From: Kineosporia sp. R_H_3
GTDB taxonomy: Bacteria; Actinomycetota; Actinomycetes; Actinomycetales; Kineosporiaceae
NCBI RefSeq assembly: GCF_002198675.1
Contig: NZ_MWLL01000206.1
Location: forward strand, 34,802-81,589
DNA length: 46,788 nucleotides
Reading direction: 5' to 3'
Shown here: piece by piece, positions 25,170 through 33,287 of the stretch
Numbering within the stretch: the stretch's first letter is position 1
Layout: each line of letters starts with the position of its first letter
Notes under the pieces: model-generated
Databases searched by the model: none
What the model saw: only the letters and a program-made list of their open reading frames with translations
What the model was told of the DNA's origin: nothing
Made by a program: the position numbers and the translations under genes

Positions 25170-26588
25170 TCAGGGTTCCTTGTAGGCGCCCGGGGCGTCG
25201 ACGACGATCGAGGTGCCGCCGACGGCGGCGTCCCGCAGGTGCGCCGGGGCGAGCGCCTTGGCGAGGTGCCAACCCGCGACGGCGACGATCGTGCCGAGCG
25301 CGATGCCGCCGAGGGTGAAGGTGTCGGTGAACTTCAGCTCGGTGTTGCCGATCGCGATGACGATGCCCGCCGCGAGCGGCACGAGGTTGACCGGGTTGCC
25401 GAAGTCGACCCCGTTCTCCTTCCAGATCTTCGCGCCGAGCAGGCCGATCATCCCGTAGAGGACGACGGTGATCCCGCCGAGGACACCGCCCGGCGTCGAG
25501 GCGACGAGCGCGCCGAACTTCGGCGAGAAGCCGAAGAGGATCGCGACCACGGCGGCCACGTAGTAGGCCGCCGTCGAGTAGACCCGGGTGGCGGCCATGA
25601 CGCCGATGTTCTCGGCGTAGGTCGTCGTGGGCGAGCCGCCGACGAGCGACGCGAGCGAGGTGCCGACGCCGTCCGCGGCGATCGCGCGGCCCATGACCGG
25701 GTCGAGGTCGGCGCCGGTCATCTCGGCGACGGCCTTGACGTGCCCGGCGTTCTCGGCGATGAGGGCGATGACGGCCGGGAGGACGAGGAGCACGAACGTC
25801 AGGGAGACGGACGGCATGTGCCAGCCCGCGACCTCCTTGCCGTCCGCGATGAACGTCTTGTCGGGGAAGCCGAACAGCGGTGCGTCGGCGATGCCTCCGA
25901 AGTTCGTCCGGGAGTGCGTCGTCACCTCGCCGGCGCCCGCGTCGAAGGACGTGATCTGCCCGAAGGCCTTGTCCGCCACCCACGAGAGCGCGTAGCCGAA
26001 CACGAGCCCGAGGAAGATCGCGATCCGGCCGACGAACCCGCGCGAGGCGAGGCTGACGACGATGACGAAGACCATCGTCGCGAGGGCGACCCACTGGTCC
26101 TGCGGCCAGTAGATGTCCGCGACGACCGGGGCCAGGTTGAACCCGATGAGCATGACGACCGCGCCGGTGACCGCCGGCGGCAGCACCTTGTAGACGATCT
26201 CGGAGCCCATGTAGTGGATGACGACGCCGACGAGCGCGAGCACGATGCCCGCGACGAGGATCGCGCCGGTGACGTCGGGGGAGTCGCCGCCCTGGGCGCG
26301 GATCGCCGCGACGCCGCCGACGAACGAGGCGCTCGTGCCGAGGTAGCTGGGGACCTTGCCGCCGACGATGAGCAGGAAGCAGATCGTCGCGATGCCGCTC
26401 ATGAGGATCGCGAGCTGGGGGTTGAGCCCCATGATGAGCGGGAAGACGAACGTCGCACCGAACATCGCGACGACGTGCTGCGCTCCGAGCCCGACGGTGC
26501 GGCCCCAGCTGAGGCGCTCGTCGGGCCTGACCACTTCTCCGGGTGCCAGGGACTTGCCGTCCCCGTGCAGCGTCCAACCGAATGCCAT
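25170..26588 (-). CDS. NCS2-family uracil/xanthine permease
   Basis: The 472-residue membrane protein has about 14 hydrophobic segments. Family marks: GLGAQHVVAMFGATFVFPLI near the N-terminus, the helix-8 acidic residue region VIALIAENAGHVKAVAEMTG, and the NCS2 signature LVGGSPTTTYAENIGVMAAT. Members import uracil, xanthine or uric acid with protons or sodium. The ATG at 26588 follows AGGAGG with 6 bases spacing. Its position among PucR, the Mo hydroxylase and the oxamate carbamoyltransferase genes suggests it brings in the purine or related heterocycle that the cluster degrades. Two palindromes in its upstream region are candidate PucR or other operators. Confidence 0.92.
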   Translation of the reverse strand: MAFGWTLHGDGKSLAPGEVVRPDERLSWGRTVGLGAQHVVAMFGATFVFPLIMGLNPQLAILMSGIATICFLLIVGGKVPSYLGTSASFVGGVAAIRAQGGDSPDVTGAILVAGIVLALVGVVIHYMGSEIVYKVLPPAVTGAVVMLIGFNLAPVVADIYWPQDQWVALATMVFVIVVSLASRGFVGRIAIFLGLVFGYALSWVADKAFGQITSFDAGAGEVTTHSRTNFGGIADAPLFGFPDKTFIADGKEVAGWHMPSVSLTFVLLVLPAVIALIAENAGHVKAVAEMTGADLDPVMGRAIAADGVGTSLASLVGGSPTTTYAENIGVMAATRVYSTAAYYVAAVVAILFGFSPKFGALVASTPGGVLGGITVVLYGMIGLLGAKIWKENGVDFGNPVNLVPLAAGIVIAIGNTELKFTDTFTLGGIALGTIVAVAGWHLAKALAPAHLRDAAVGGTSIVVDAPGAYKEP

Positions 26589-26688
26589 GACGAGCCTCCT
26601 GGGGGGCAGCGCCGTCCTGCACCCCCGCCAGGTGCGGTCCGGCAGCGAGGTGTTCAGCGCAACGTAGGGCTCCCGGTCACGCAGAGCA

Positions 26689-26728
26689 TTGGCAGAGTTC
26701 GCCAACGCCTCTCGTGCACATTTGTGCA
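26689..26728 (-). promoter_or_regulatory. Two palindromes upstream of the permease gene
   Basis: TTGGC (26689-26693) and GCCAA (26701-26705) form a dyad with 7-base spacing, and TGCACATTTGTGCA (26715-26728) is a perfect 14-bp palindrome. They lie 100-140 bases upstream of the permease start and before the end of the YdeI-like gene. They are candidate operators, perhaps for the PucR-family regulator encoded nearby. Confidence 0.45.
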
Positions 26729-26753
26729 GGACGGCGTCGCCGTCCCGGCGGTC

Positions 26754-27344
26754 TCAGAGCAGCCCGCGGCAGACGGCCACGATCCGCCGGGCCCGGGTGT
26801 CCGCACCGGCCGCCGTGACGAGCGAGAGCAGCGCCTGCTTGCGCAGCGACGGCGAGGTCCGCTCCCACGCGGCGCGCAGGGCCGGGTCGGTGTCGAGCGC
26901 CGCGGCCAGGTCGTCCGGGACCACGAGGTCCTCGACCGGGTCGAGGATCGTCCACCAGCCGTTCGCCCGGGCGACCTCGACGGCGCGCCGCCCGGCGTCG
27001 GTCATCCGGCCCTGCTCCTCGAGCGCCTCGACCCGGCGCCGGTTGAGCCTCGTCCAGGTGCTGCGGGCCTTGCGCGGCGTCATCATCTGCAGCCCGCGGG
27101 CCTCGTCGAGGGTGTTGACGGTCGAGTCGATCCACCCCCAGCACAGCGCCTCCTCGACGAGGTCGGCGTACGGCACCGGGGCGAGGCCGCTGCCCTTGCG
27201 CCACGACGCGACCCAGCACCCGCGGGCCGTCGCGTGGTGCTCCGCGAGCCACGCGCGCCAGGCCGCGAGGTCGGCCGGGTGGTAGACCGGGTAGTCGAAC
27301 TTCCACGTCGCCGGGTGTTCGGACGCGGACGCCGGCACGTTCAT
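26754..27344 (-). CDS. YdeI/OmpD-associated family protein
   Basis: The 196-residue protein matches the YdeI-like family: WLAEHHATARGCWVASWRKG, PYADLVEEALCWGWIDSTVN, QMMTPRKARSTWTRLNRRRV, and a C-terminal VPDDLAAALDTDP...SPSLRKQALLSL segment. Family members are small cytosolic proteins linked to bacteriocin or antimicrobial-peptide tolerance, but the biochemistry is unknown. The ATG at 27344 is the first before the conserved WKFDYPVYHPADL. It is in line with, and 47 bases after, the PucR gene on the same strand, so it could be read from the same message. A functional tie to heterocycle catabolism is not evident. Confidence 0.85.
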   Translation of the reverse strand: MNVPASASEHPATWKFDYPVYHPADLAAWRAWLAEHHATARGCWVASWRKGSGLAPVPYADLVEEALCWGWIDSTVNTLDEARGLQMMTPRKARSTWTRLNRRRVEALEEQGRMTDAGRRAVEVARANGWWTILDPVEDLVVPDDLAAALDTDPALRAAWERTSPSLRKQALLSLVTAAGADTRARRIVAVCRGLL

Positions 27345-27391
27345 GGTCGTCAGCGTACGAGGGACGTCGGGCGGCGGGCGCGTTCCCGCGG

Positions 27392-29137
27392 TCACGCCCC
27401 CCGCATCCGCAGCACCTGGAGCGCGAGGTGCAACGACAGCCTCAGGTGCGCGTCGTGGGTGAACGGCCCGAGCATCCGCTCGAGCTTGGCGATCCGGTAC
27501 CGCAGCGTGTTGTAGTGGAAGTGCATGACCCGGGCCGTCTCGGCGACGTTGAGGTTCGTCTCGAGCAGCACCTCGAGCGTGCGCCGCAGGTCCCGCGCCT
27601 CGTCGTCGTCGACCTTCGCGAGGTCGCCGAGGGTCTCGGCCGCGAAGGACCGCAGCTCGGCCGGGTCCTCGACGAGCGACAGCAGCCGGAAGACCCCGAG
27701 GCCGTCGAAGTGCGCGACGCTGCCCGGCCCGTTCATCCGCCGCCCGACCCGCACCGCGGTGCGGGCCTGCTCGTAGGCCGCCGGGATCTGCGCCGGCGTC
27801 GCTGCGACCCGGCTCACGCCCGTGCCGAAGGACCGCCGGCCGCCACCGCCGTCCCCGGTCACCTCGCGGACGAGGTCGCGCACGAGCCGGTCGACGCCCG
27901 GGCCGGTCTGGCCGGTCGCCCCGTGCGGGGGCGCGCCGAGCACCGCGACGACCTCGCGGTGGAAGCCGACGACGGGGGCGTGCGGGTCGCGCGGCCGGAC
28001 GACGGACTGCCAGGCCGCGGCGAACCGCTCGACGGCGGGCCGGCCGACGAGCCCGGTCGCCGGCCGGTCGTCGTCCGTGGGGTCGAGCTCCGCGACGACG
28101 ACGACCACGGGCCGGTCGACGTCCCAGCCCAGGCTCGCGGCGTGCGTCACGGCGAGCTCGGGCTCGACCTGCCCGGTGAGCAGGTCGCGCAGGAAGTCGC
28201 CCTGGTACTTGCTCTCGACCGCGCGGACGGCGAGCTGCTTGGTCACGGCGAGCGCCGCGACGGTGGCGGCCCGCTCGACGGTGTGGACGTCGTCCGTCGT
28301 CAGCGAGCCCTCCGGGGAGAAGGCGACGATCCGGCCGTGGTCGACCCGGCCGGCGACGACGCGGACGACGACGTGGTTGCCGGCGAGCCCGTCGTGGTCC
28401 GTGAGGCCGGTCATCTCCGCCTCGGTGCGCAGCCGCCCGCTGCCCTCGAAGCACCGCCCGTCGTACGCCGCCGACAGCGCGTCGACGTCGCCGCCGTCCG
28501 CGAGCACCCGGCCGTCCGGCGTCGTGATGACGACCGCGCCGCCGAGCAGACCGACGAGCCCGGACGCGAGCTCGGGCAGCCCGCCGCCGTCGAGCACGAC
28601 CTGCACGAGTGCGCGGTGCACCTCCTCGGACCGGGCCAGCGCGGTCGCCTGCCGGTCGAGCAGGTCGGTGAGGACGTGCTCGAGGACGTCGTCCCAGGCG
28701 ACGGTCTCGGGGACGGCGATGACGGGGAAGCCGCGCCGGTCCGCCTCCTCGATGACCTGCGGCGGCAGCACGTCGAGGTAGCGGCCGAGCTTGACGCCGA
28801 GGGCGGCGAGGCCACGCTCGTCGAGGTCGCCGACGAGCCGGACCAGCGCCCCCGGGTCGTCGCGCAGCGGGTAGCCGGTCGTCAGGAGCAGCTCGTGGGG
28901 CTTGACCCATGGCAGGATGTCCGGCACCTCCATGACATTGACCCGCTCGACCGCGCGGTCGAGACCGGCCGCCCCGGCGAGCACGGAGGAGCCCCGGAGC
29001 ACGTGGAGCTCGAGCACCTCGCGCACCCGCAGCGCCCGCGGCAGGCGGCGCGCGACCCCGGCCTCGCCCGGCACCGGGGACGCCGGCACTGGCAAGTCCT
29101 GGGCGGGGGTCGGCTCACTCTTGGCAGGTCTAGCCAT
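27392..29137 (-). CDS. PucR-family transcriptional regulator
   Basis: The 581-residue protein has the N-terminal purine-catabolism regulatory domain (LRVREVLELHVLRGSSVLAG to about residue 170), a central GGDEF-like/GAF-like region, and a C-terminal PucR helix-turn-helix (NLNVAETARVMHFHYNTLRY with RIAKLERMLG). PucR-type regulators respond to purine breakdown intermediates such as allantoin. Here it sits between the permease and Mo-hydroxylase genes on its own strand and the divergent oxamate carbamoyltransferase genes, the expected place for a regulator of all of them. The divergent gap is only 85 bases and contains GTGCG/CGCAC inverted arms (29179-29183, 29190-29194). ATG start at 29137; ribosome site weak. 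Confidence 0.9.
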   Translation of the reverse strand: MARPAKSEPTPAQDLPVPASPVPGEAGVARRLPRALRVREVLELHVLRGSSVLAGAAGLDRAVERVNVMEVPDILPWVKPHELLLTTGYPLRDDPGALVRLVGDLDERGLAALGVKLGRYLDVLPPQVIEEADRRGFPVIAVPETVAWDDVLEHVLTDLLDRQATALARSEEVHRALVQVVLDGGGLPELASGLVGLLGGAVVITTPDGRVLADGGDVDALSAAYDGRCFEGSGRLRTEAEMTGLTDHDGLAGNHVVVRVVAGRVDHGRIVAFSPEGSLTTDDVHTVERAATVAALAVTKQLAVRAVESKYQGDFLRDLLTGQVEPELAVTHAASLGWDVDRPVVVVVAELDPTDDDRPATGLVGRPAVERFAAAWQSVVRPRDPHAPVVGFHREVVAVLGAPPHGATGQTGPGVDRLVRDLVREVTGDGGGGRRSFGTGVSRVAATPAQIPAAYEQARTAVRVGRRMNGPGSVAHFDGLGVFRLLSLVEDPAELRSFAAETLGDLAKVDDDEARDLRRTLEVLLETNLNVAETARVMHFHYNTLRYRIAKLERMLGPFTHDAHLRLSLHLALQVLRMRGA

Positions 29138-29222
29138 ACGGGGACGGTAGCGCCCCGGTTACGTTCGCGGAGGGTCACGTGCGCGAGCACGCACCCGCCG
29201 AGCACGACGCGAGGGGGTCGGC

Positions 29223-30032
29223 ATGGCCGCTGCGAGCACGACCCTGCGCACCCTGCTGCTCGGACCCGTCCGTGCGCTGCAGGTCGTCGCGACCACCCCG
29301 CGGGCGCTCTACCTCGCCGTCGGCGAGCAGCCCGTCGTGGCGCTCCTCGCGCCCGACGCCGTCCGGGTGCCGTTCGGGATGGTGCTCGACGCGCGCGTCC
29401 CGCCGCACCTCGCCGGTGCCGCGGTCGGCGACGAGGCCCTCGTCGGCGGCGGCGGCCTGTCGCTCGCCGGGGTCACCGTGCGGCCGCTGCGCTGGTGGGA
29501 CCCCGCCGTGCCGGCCCTGCACGTCGTCGCCTCCCGGGTCGCCACCGGGCTGGCCCGGCTGCTGCCCGCCGCGCCCGAGGAGGTCGCGTCCCGGCTGCCC
29601 GCCCTCGGTGCCGCGCTCGCGGCGGTCGGGCCGGGGCCGCGCGCCGGTCTCGCCGCGACCGTGCGGACCCTCGTCGGCCGCGGCCCGGGCCTGACCCCGG
29701 CCGGGGACGACGTCCTCGCCGGTGCGCTGTGCGCGCTCGCGGCCGCCCGGCCGCCCGGCCCGGCGCGGCGGGCGCTCGCGGACGTCGTCCGCGCCGAGCT
29801 GCACCGGACGACCCCCGTCTCCGCCGCGCTCCTCGCCGAGGCCGTCGAGGGCCGAGCCGTGCCGCAGGTCGTCGACCTGCTCCGCACGCTCGGCCGCCCG
29901 GGAGACGACGGGGCGCGGCTGCGGGCCGCCGTCGACGCGCTCGTCGACGTCGGGCACACCTCGGGGACGGCGCTCGGCCACGGGCTCGTGCTCGGGCTGC
30001 GCGCGGCGGTGCCGGGCCCGGTGGCGGCATGA
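29223..30032 (+). CDS. allH: DUF2877 protein, AllH-like oxamate carbamoyltransferase subunit
   Basis: The product is 269 residues. The DUF2877 signature GRGPGLTPAGDDVLAGALCA is at about residues 140-160, and the C-terminus has VGHTSGTALGHGLVLGL. In Escherichia coli the three genes fdrA, ylbE and ylbF (renamed allF, allG and allH) encode oxamate carbamoyltransferase, which turns oxalurate plus phosphate into oxamate and carbamoyl phosphate at the end of allantoin breakdown. All three homologues are consecutive here, so the same activity is the best inference. The ATG at 29223 follows GAGGGGG. fdrA begins 44 bases downstream. Confidence 0.85.
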   Translation: MAAASTTLRTLLLGPVRALQVVATTPRALYLAVGEQPVVALLAPDAVRVPFGMVLDARVPPHLAGAAVGDEALVGGGGLSLAGVTVRPLRWWDPAVPALHVVASRVATGLARLLPAAPEEVASRLPALGAALAAVGPGPRAGLAATVRTLVGRGPGLTPAGDDVLAGALCALAAARPPGPARRALADVVRAELHRTTPVSAALLAEAVEGRAVPQVVDLLRTLGRPGDDGARLRAAVDALVDVGHTSGTALGHGLVLGLRAAVPGPVAA

Positions 30033-30075
30033 CGGCAGGCTCTGCGTGAGGCGGACCGACGACGAGGAGCAGCCG

Positions 30076-31689
30076 GTGGCACAGGGCGCGGACCAGCAGG
30101 CGGTGGAGCGGGTCGAGGTGCGCCGCGGCGCCTACCACGACTCGGTGACGCTCATGCAGGTCAGCCGGGCGATCGCCGGTGCGCCCGGCGTGCTCGCGGC
30201 GCAGGTCGCGATGGCGACCGACCTCAACCTCGACGTCCTGGCAGGCATGGGGTTCACGCTGCCGGACGGCCTCGTGCCGGCGGACCTGCTCGTGGCCCTG
30301 CGGGCCGCGGACGACGCCGCGCTCGACACCGCGACCGGGCTGGTCGACGAGGCGCTCGCCGCCCGCGGCGGGCCGGCCGGCGGCACCGGTGCGGGCGTCG
30401 GCGGGGTCGTCGTCCCGCCGGCGACGCTCGGCCGCGCGGTGACGGCGTCCGGGGCCGCGCTCGCCCTGGTGTCGGTGCCGGGGGAGCACGCGTTCACCGA
30501 GGCGATGGACGCCCTCGACGCCGGCGCCCACGTCATGGTCTTCAGCGACAACGTGCCGCTCGCGCACGAGGTCCGGCTCAAGGAGGCGGCCGCCGACCGC
30601 GGGCTGCTCGTCATGGGCCCGGACTGCGGCACCGCCGTCGTCTCCGGCGTCGGGCTCGGCTTCGCGAACGTCGTCCGGCCCGGCCCGGTCGGCCTCGTCG
30701 CGGCCTCCGGCACCGGGGCCCAGCAGGTGATGAGCCTGCTCGACGCGGCCGGGGTCGGCGTCCGGCACTGCCTCGGCGTCGGCGGCCGGGACCTCTCGGC
30801 GGCCGTGGACGGCCGCTCGACGAAGGCCGCGCTCGCGCTGCTCGCCGCCGACCCGGCGGTCGAGCTCGTCGTCCTCGTCTCGAAACCGCCTGCGCCGCAG
30901 GTGGAGCGTGACGTCGTCGCGCTCGCGGCCACCCTCGGCAGACCCGTCGTCCTCGCGACCCTCGGGCCCGGCCGGCCGGACCTCACGCAGGCCGTCCGGC
31001 AGGTCGTCGAGGAGCTCGCCGGAGCCGCGGGCGCCGCCGCGGTGCCCGCCTGGCAGGAACCGCGCTGGTGGCCCGCACCTGTGGAGCGCACCGGCCGGTA
31101 CACGGCGCTGCGCGGGGCCTTCGCCGGGGGCACGCTCTGCGACGAGGCGATGCTCGTCGCGTCGGCCGTGCTCGGCCCGGTCGCCTCGAACATCCCGCTC
31201 GCCGGGCCGGACGGCACCACTGCGCCGCGCGTCGGCCGGGACCTCGCGCCGGTCGCCGGCACCCCGCACGTCTTCGTCGACTTCGGCGACGACGACCTGA
31301 CCCGTGGCCGCCCGCACCCGATGATCGACGGCTCGCTGCGCGCGGAGTGGCTGCTGCGCCAGGCGGACGTCGACGCGCCCGCCGACGGTGCGGCCGTCGT
31401 CCTGCTCGACGTCGTCCTCGGGCACGGCGCGCACCCGGACCCGGCGGCCGAGCTCGCCCCGGCCGTCGCCGAGCTGCGCCGGCGGTCCGCCGCCCGCGGT
31501 GCCGAGGCCGCGGTCGTCGTCTCGCTCTGCGGCACCGACGGCGACCCGCAAGGGCTCGAGCGGCAGGCCGCGGCGCTCGTCGCGGCCGGCGCGTCGGTGC
31601 ACCTGTCGAACGCCGCCGCGACCCGCACGGCGGTCGAGCTGCTCGCCGACGACGTCCGCGGCGTCCTGCCCTGGGAGGTGTCCCGGTGA
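30076..31689 (+). CDS. fdrA: FdrA/AllF, acyl-CoA synthetase-like oxamate carbamoyltransferase subunit
   Basis: The 537-residue protein belongs to the FdrA family, related to succinyl-CoA synthetase. Visible landmarks: VEVRRGAYHDSVTLMQVSRA at the N-terminus, VMGPDCGTAVVSGVGLGFAN and VGLVAASGTGAQQVMSLLD in the middle, and VGGRDLSAAVDGRST. The C-terminal ligase-like domain includes FVDFGDDDLTRGRPHPMIDG. The GTG at 30076 is preferred because GGAG lies 6 bases upstream; reading frame upstream overlaps allH only as a shadow. Its TGA overlaps the GTG of the next gene by 4 bases, which ties it to AllG in fixed stoichiometry. Confidence 0.88.
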   Translation: MAQGADQQAVERVEVRRGAYHDSVTLMQVSRAIAGAPGVLAAQVAMATDLNLDVLAGMGFTLPDGLVPADLLVALRAADDAALDTATGLVDEALAARGGPAGGTGAGVGGVVVPPATLGRAVTASGAALALVSVPGEHAFTEAMDALDAGAHVMVFSDNVPLAHEVRLKEAAADRGLLVMGPDCGTAVVSGVGLGFANVVRPGPVGLVAASGTGAQQVMSLLDAAGVGVRHCLGVGGRDLSAAVDGRSTKAALALLAADPAVELVVLVSKPPAPQVERDVVALAATLGRPVVLATLGPGRPDLTQAVRQVVEELAGAAGAAAVPAWQEPRWWPAPVERTGRYTALRGAFAGGTLCDEAMLVASAVLGPVASNIPLAGPDGTTAPRVGRDLAPVAGTPHVFVDFGDDDLTRGRPHPMIDGSLRAEWLLRQADVDAPADGAAVVLLDVVLGHGAHPDPAAELAPAVAELRRRSAARGAEAAVVVSLCGTDGDPQGLERQAAALVAAGASVHLSNAAATRTAVELLADDVRGVLPWEVSR

Positions 31690-33173
31690 CCGACCTGCTC
31701 GCGGGCGAGCCCGCCGTCGCGACGGCCGGGGTCTCGCTGTTCACGCAGACGCTGCAGGACCAGGCGGTCAGCGCGACCGCGGTGGACTGGCGGCCGCCGC
31801 AGACCGCCGGTCACCCCGGCACGGCGGCCGACGTCGCGGCCGACCTCGCCCGGGTCATGGCCGACCGGCGCCGGGCCGCCGCGAACGCCGCGGCCGTGGC
31901 CCGGATGCTCGCCGCCGGTGCCCGGCTCGTCGACGTCCGGCCGGCCGGTGAGGCGCTCGGCCTGGAGCCCGGCACGTTCCTGCACGCCGGCCCGCCGCTG
32001 GAGTGGGAGCGCGCGAGCGGCCCGATGCGCGGCGCGCTCCAGGGCGCGATGGTCCTCGAGGGGCTCGCCGCCGACCCCGACACCGCCGGGCGGCTGCTCG
32101 CGGCCGGTGCCGGGCCGGTCGGCTCCGGGAAGCCGATCGTCCTCGACCCGTGCCACCACCGCAGCGCGGTCGGCCCGATGGCCGGCGTCGTCTCGCCGTC
32201 CATGTGGGTCTTCGAGCTGGAGAACCCGGACACCGGCGGCCGCGCCTGGTGCTCGCTCAACGAGGGTCTCGGCAAGGTGCTGCGCTACGGCGCCTACGGG
32301 CCGGAGGTCATCGAGCGGCTGCAGTGGATGTCCGCAGTCCTCGGGCCGCTGCTCCAGCACGCCGTCCGCACCGTGCGCGACACGAGCGGCCCGGTTGACG
32401 TCAAGGCGATCATCGCCCAGATGCTCCAGATGGGCGACGAGGGCCACAACCGCAACCGGGCCGGCACGCTCATGCTCCTGCGCGAGCTGCTGCCGGCCAT
32501 GATCGACGCCCCCGGGACCGCGACCGGTGCGGCGGCCCGGCTGACCCAGGCGGACGTCGCGCGGGCCGCGGCGTTCGTCGGCGGCAACGACCACTTCTTC
32601 CTCAACCTCGTCATGCCGGCGTGCAAGCTCGCCACGGACGCCGCCCGCGACGTCCCGGGGTCGACGGTCGTCGTGACGATGGCCCGCAACGGCACCGACT
32701 TCGGGATCCAGGTCTCGGGCACCGGCGACCGCTGGTTCACCGGCCCGGCCAACACCCCCGAGGGGCTCTACCTCGGCGACTACGGCCCGGCCGACGCCAA
32801 CCCCGACATCGGCGACTCCGCGATCACCGAGACCGCGGGCATCGGCGGCTTCGCGATGGCCGCCGCCCCGGCGATCGTCCGCTTCGTCGGCGGGGACGTC
32901 CCCTTCGCGCTCGCGACGACCCAGCGGATGCACGAGATCACCTGCGCCGAGAACCCGGCGTTCGGCATCCCCGTGCTCGAGTTCCGCGGCGCCGCGACGG
33001 GGATCGACGTGACGCGCGTCGTCCGGACCGGGATCCTCCCGCAGATCAACACCGGGATGGCGGGCCGGGTCGCCGGCGTCGGCCAGGTCGGCGCCGGACT
33101 GGTCACCCCGCCGGCCGAGGTGTTCGGCCAGGCCCTGGCCGCCCTCGCCGAAGCCGCCCCGCCCCTGCCCTGA
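31686..33173 (+). CDS. allG: DUF1116 protein, AllG-like oxamate carbamoyltransferase subunit
   Basis: The 495-residue product is a DUF1116 (YlbE-like) protein. Characteristic segments are KAIIAQMLQMGDEGHNRNRA, FVGGNDHFFLNLVMPACKLA, MARNGTDFGIQVSGTGDRWF and the conserved GDSAITETAGIGGFAMAAAP. It completes the allH-fdrA-allG set for oxamate carbamoyltransferase. The GTG at 31686 overlaps the fdrA stop (GTGA), fixing the start. No carbamate kinase gene, which usually follows to recover ATP from carbamoyl phosphate, is in the window; the gene is instead followed by the second 76-bp dyad and the convergent propane regulator. Confidence 0.88.
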   Translation: MTDLLAGEPAVATAGVSLFTQTLQDQAVSATAVDWRPPQTAGHPGTAADVAADLARVMADRRRAAANAAAVARMLAAGARLVDVRPAGEALGLEPGTFLHAGPPLEWERASGPMRGALQGAMVLEGLAADPDTAGRLLAAGAGPVGSGKPIVLDPCHHRSAVGPMAGVVSPSMWVFELENPDTGGRAWCSLNEGLGKVLRYGAYGPEVIERLQWMSAVLGPLLQHAVRTVRDTSGPVDVKAIIAQMLQMGDEGHNRNRAGTLMLLRELLPAMIDAPGTATGAAARLTQADVARAAAFVGGNDHFFLNLVMPACKLATDAARDVPGSTVVVTMARNGTDFGIQVSGTGDRWFTGPANTPEGLYLGDYGPADANPDIGDSAITETAGIGGFAMAAAPAIVRFVGGDVPFALATTQRMHEITCAENPAFGIPVLEFRGAATGIDVTRVVRTGILPQINTGMAGRVAGVGQVGAGLVTPPAEVFGQALAALAEAAPPLP

Positions 33174-33188
33174 CGGCTCACTCCACCC

Positions 33189-33264
33189 CGCTCATGCTCG
33201 CGCCGGGTACCGCTCAGAGGCTCTCAGGACACTCGGAACGGTACGCAGCACGAGCATGAGCAGG
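33189..33264. repeat. 76-bp dyad element, copy B
   Basis: The layout matches copy A exactly: 24-base left arm (33189-33212), 21-base centre (33213-33233), 31-base right arm (33234-33264). The left arms of the two copies agree at 22 of 24 bases; the right arms share CGGAACGGTAC and GAGCAT. The centres differ in sequence but both can form a short hairpin (here AGAG-G-CTCT). It fills the gap between the convergent allG and propane-regulator genes. Confidence 0.75.
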
Positions 33265-33287
33265 AGCGGGAGAGCGCGGGGTGCGGC

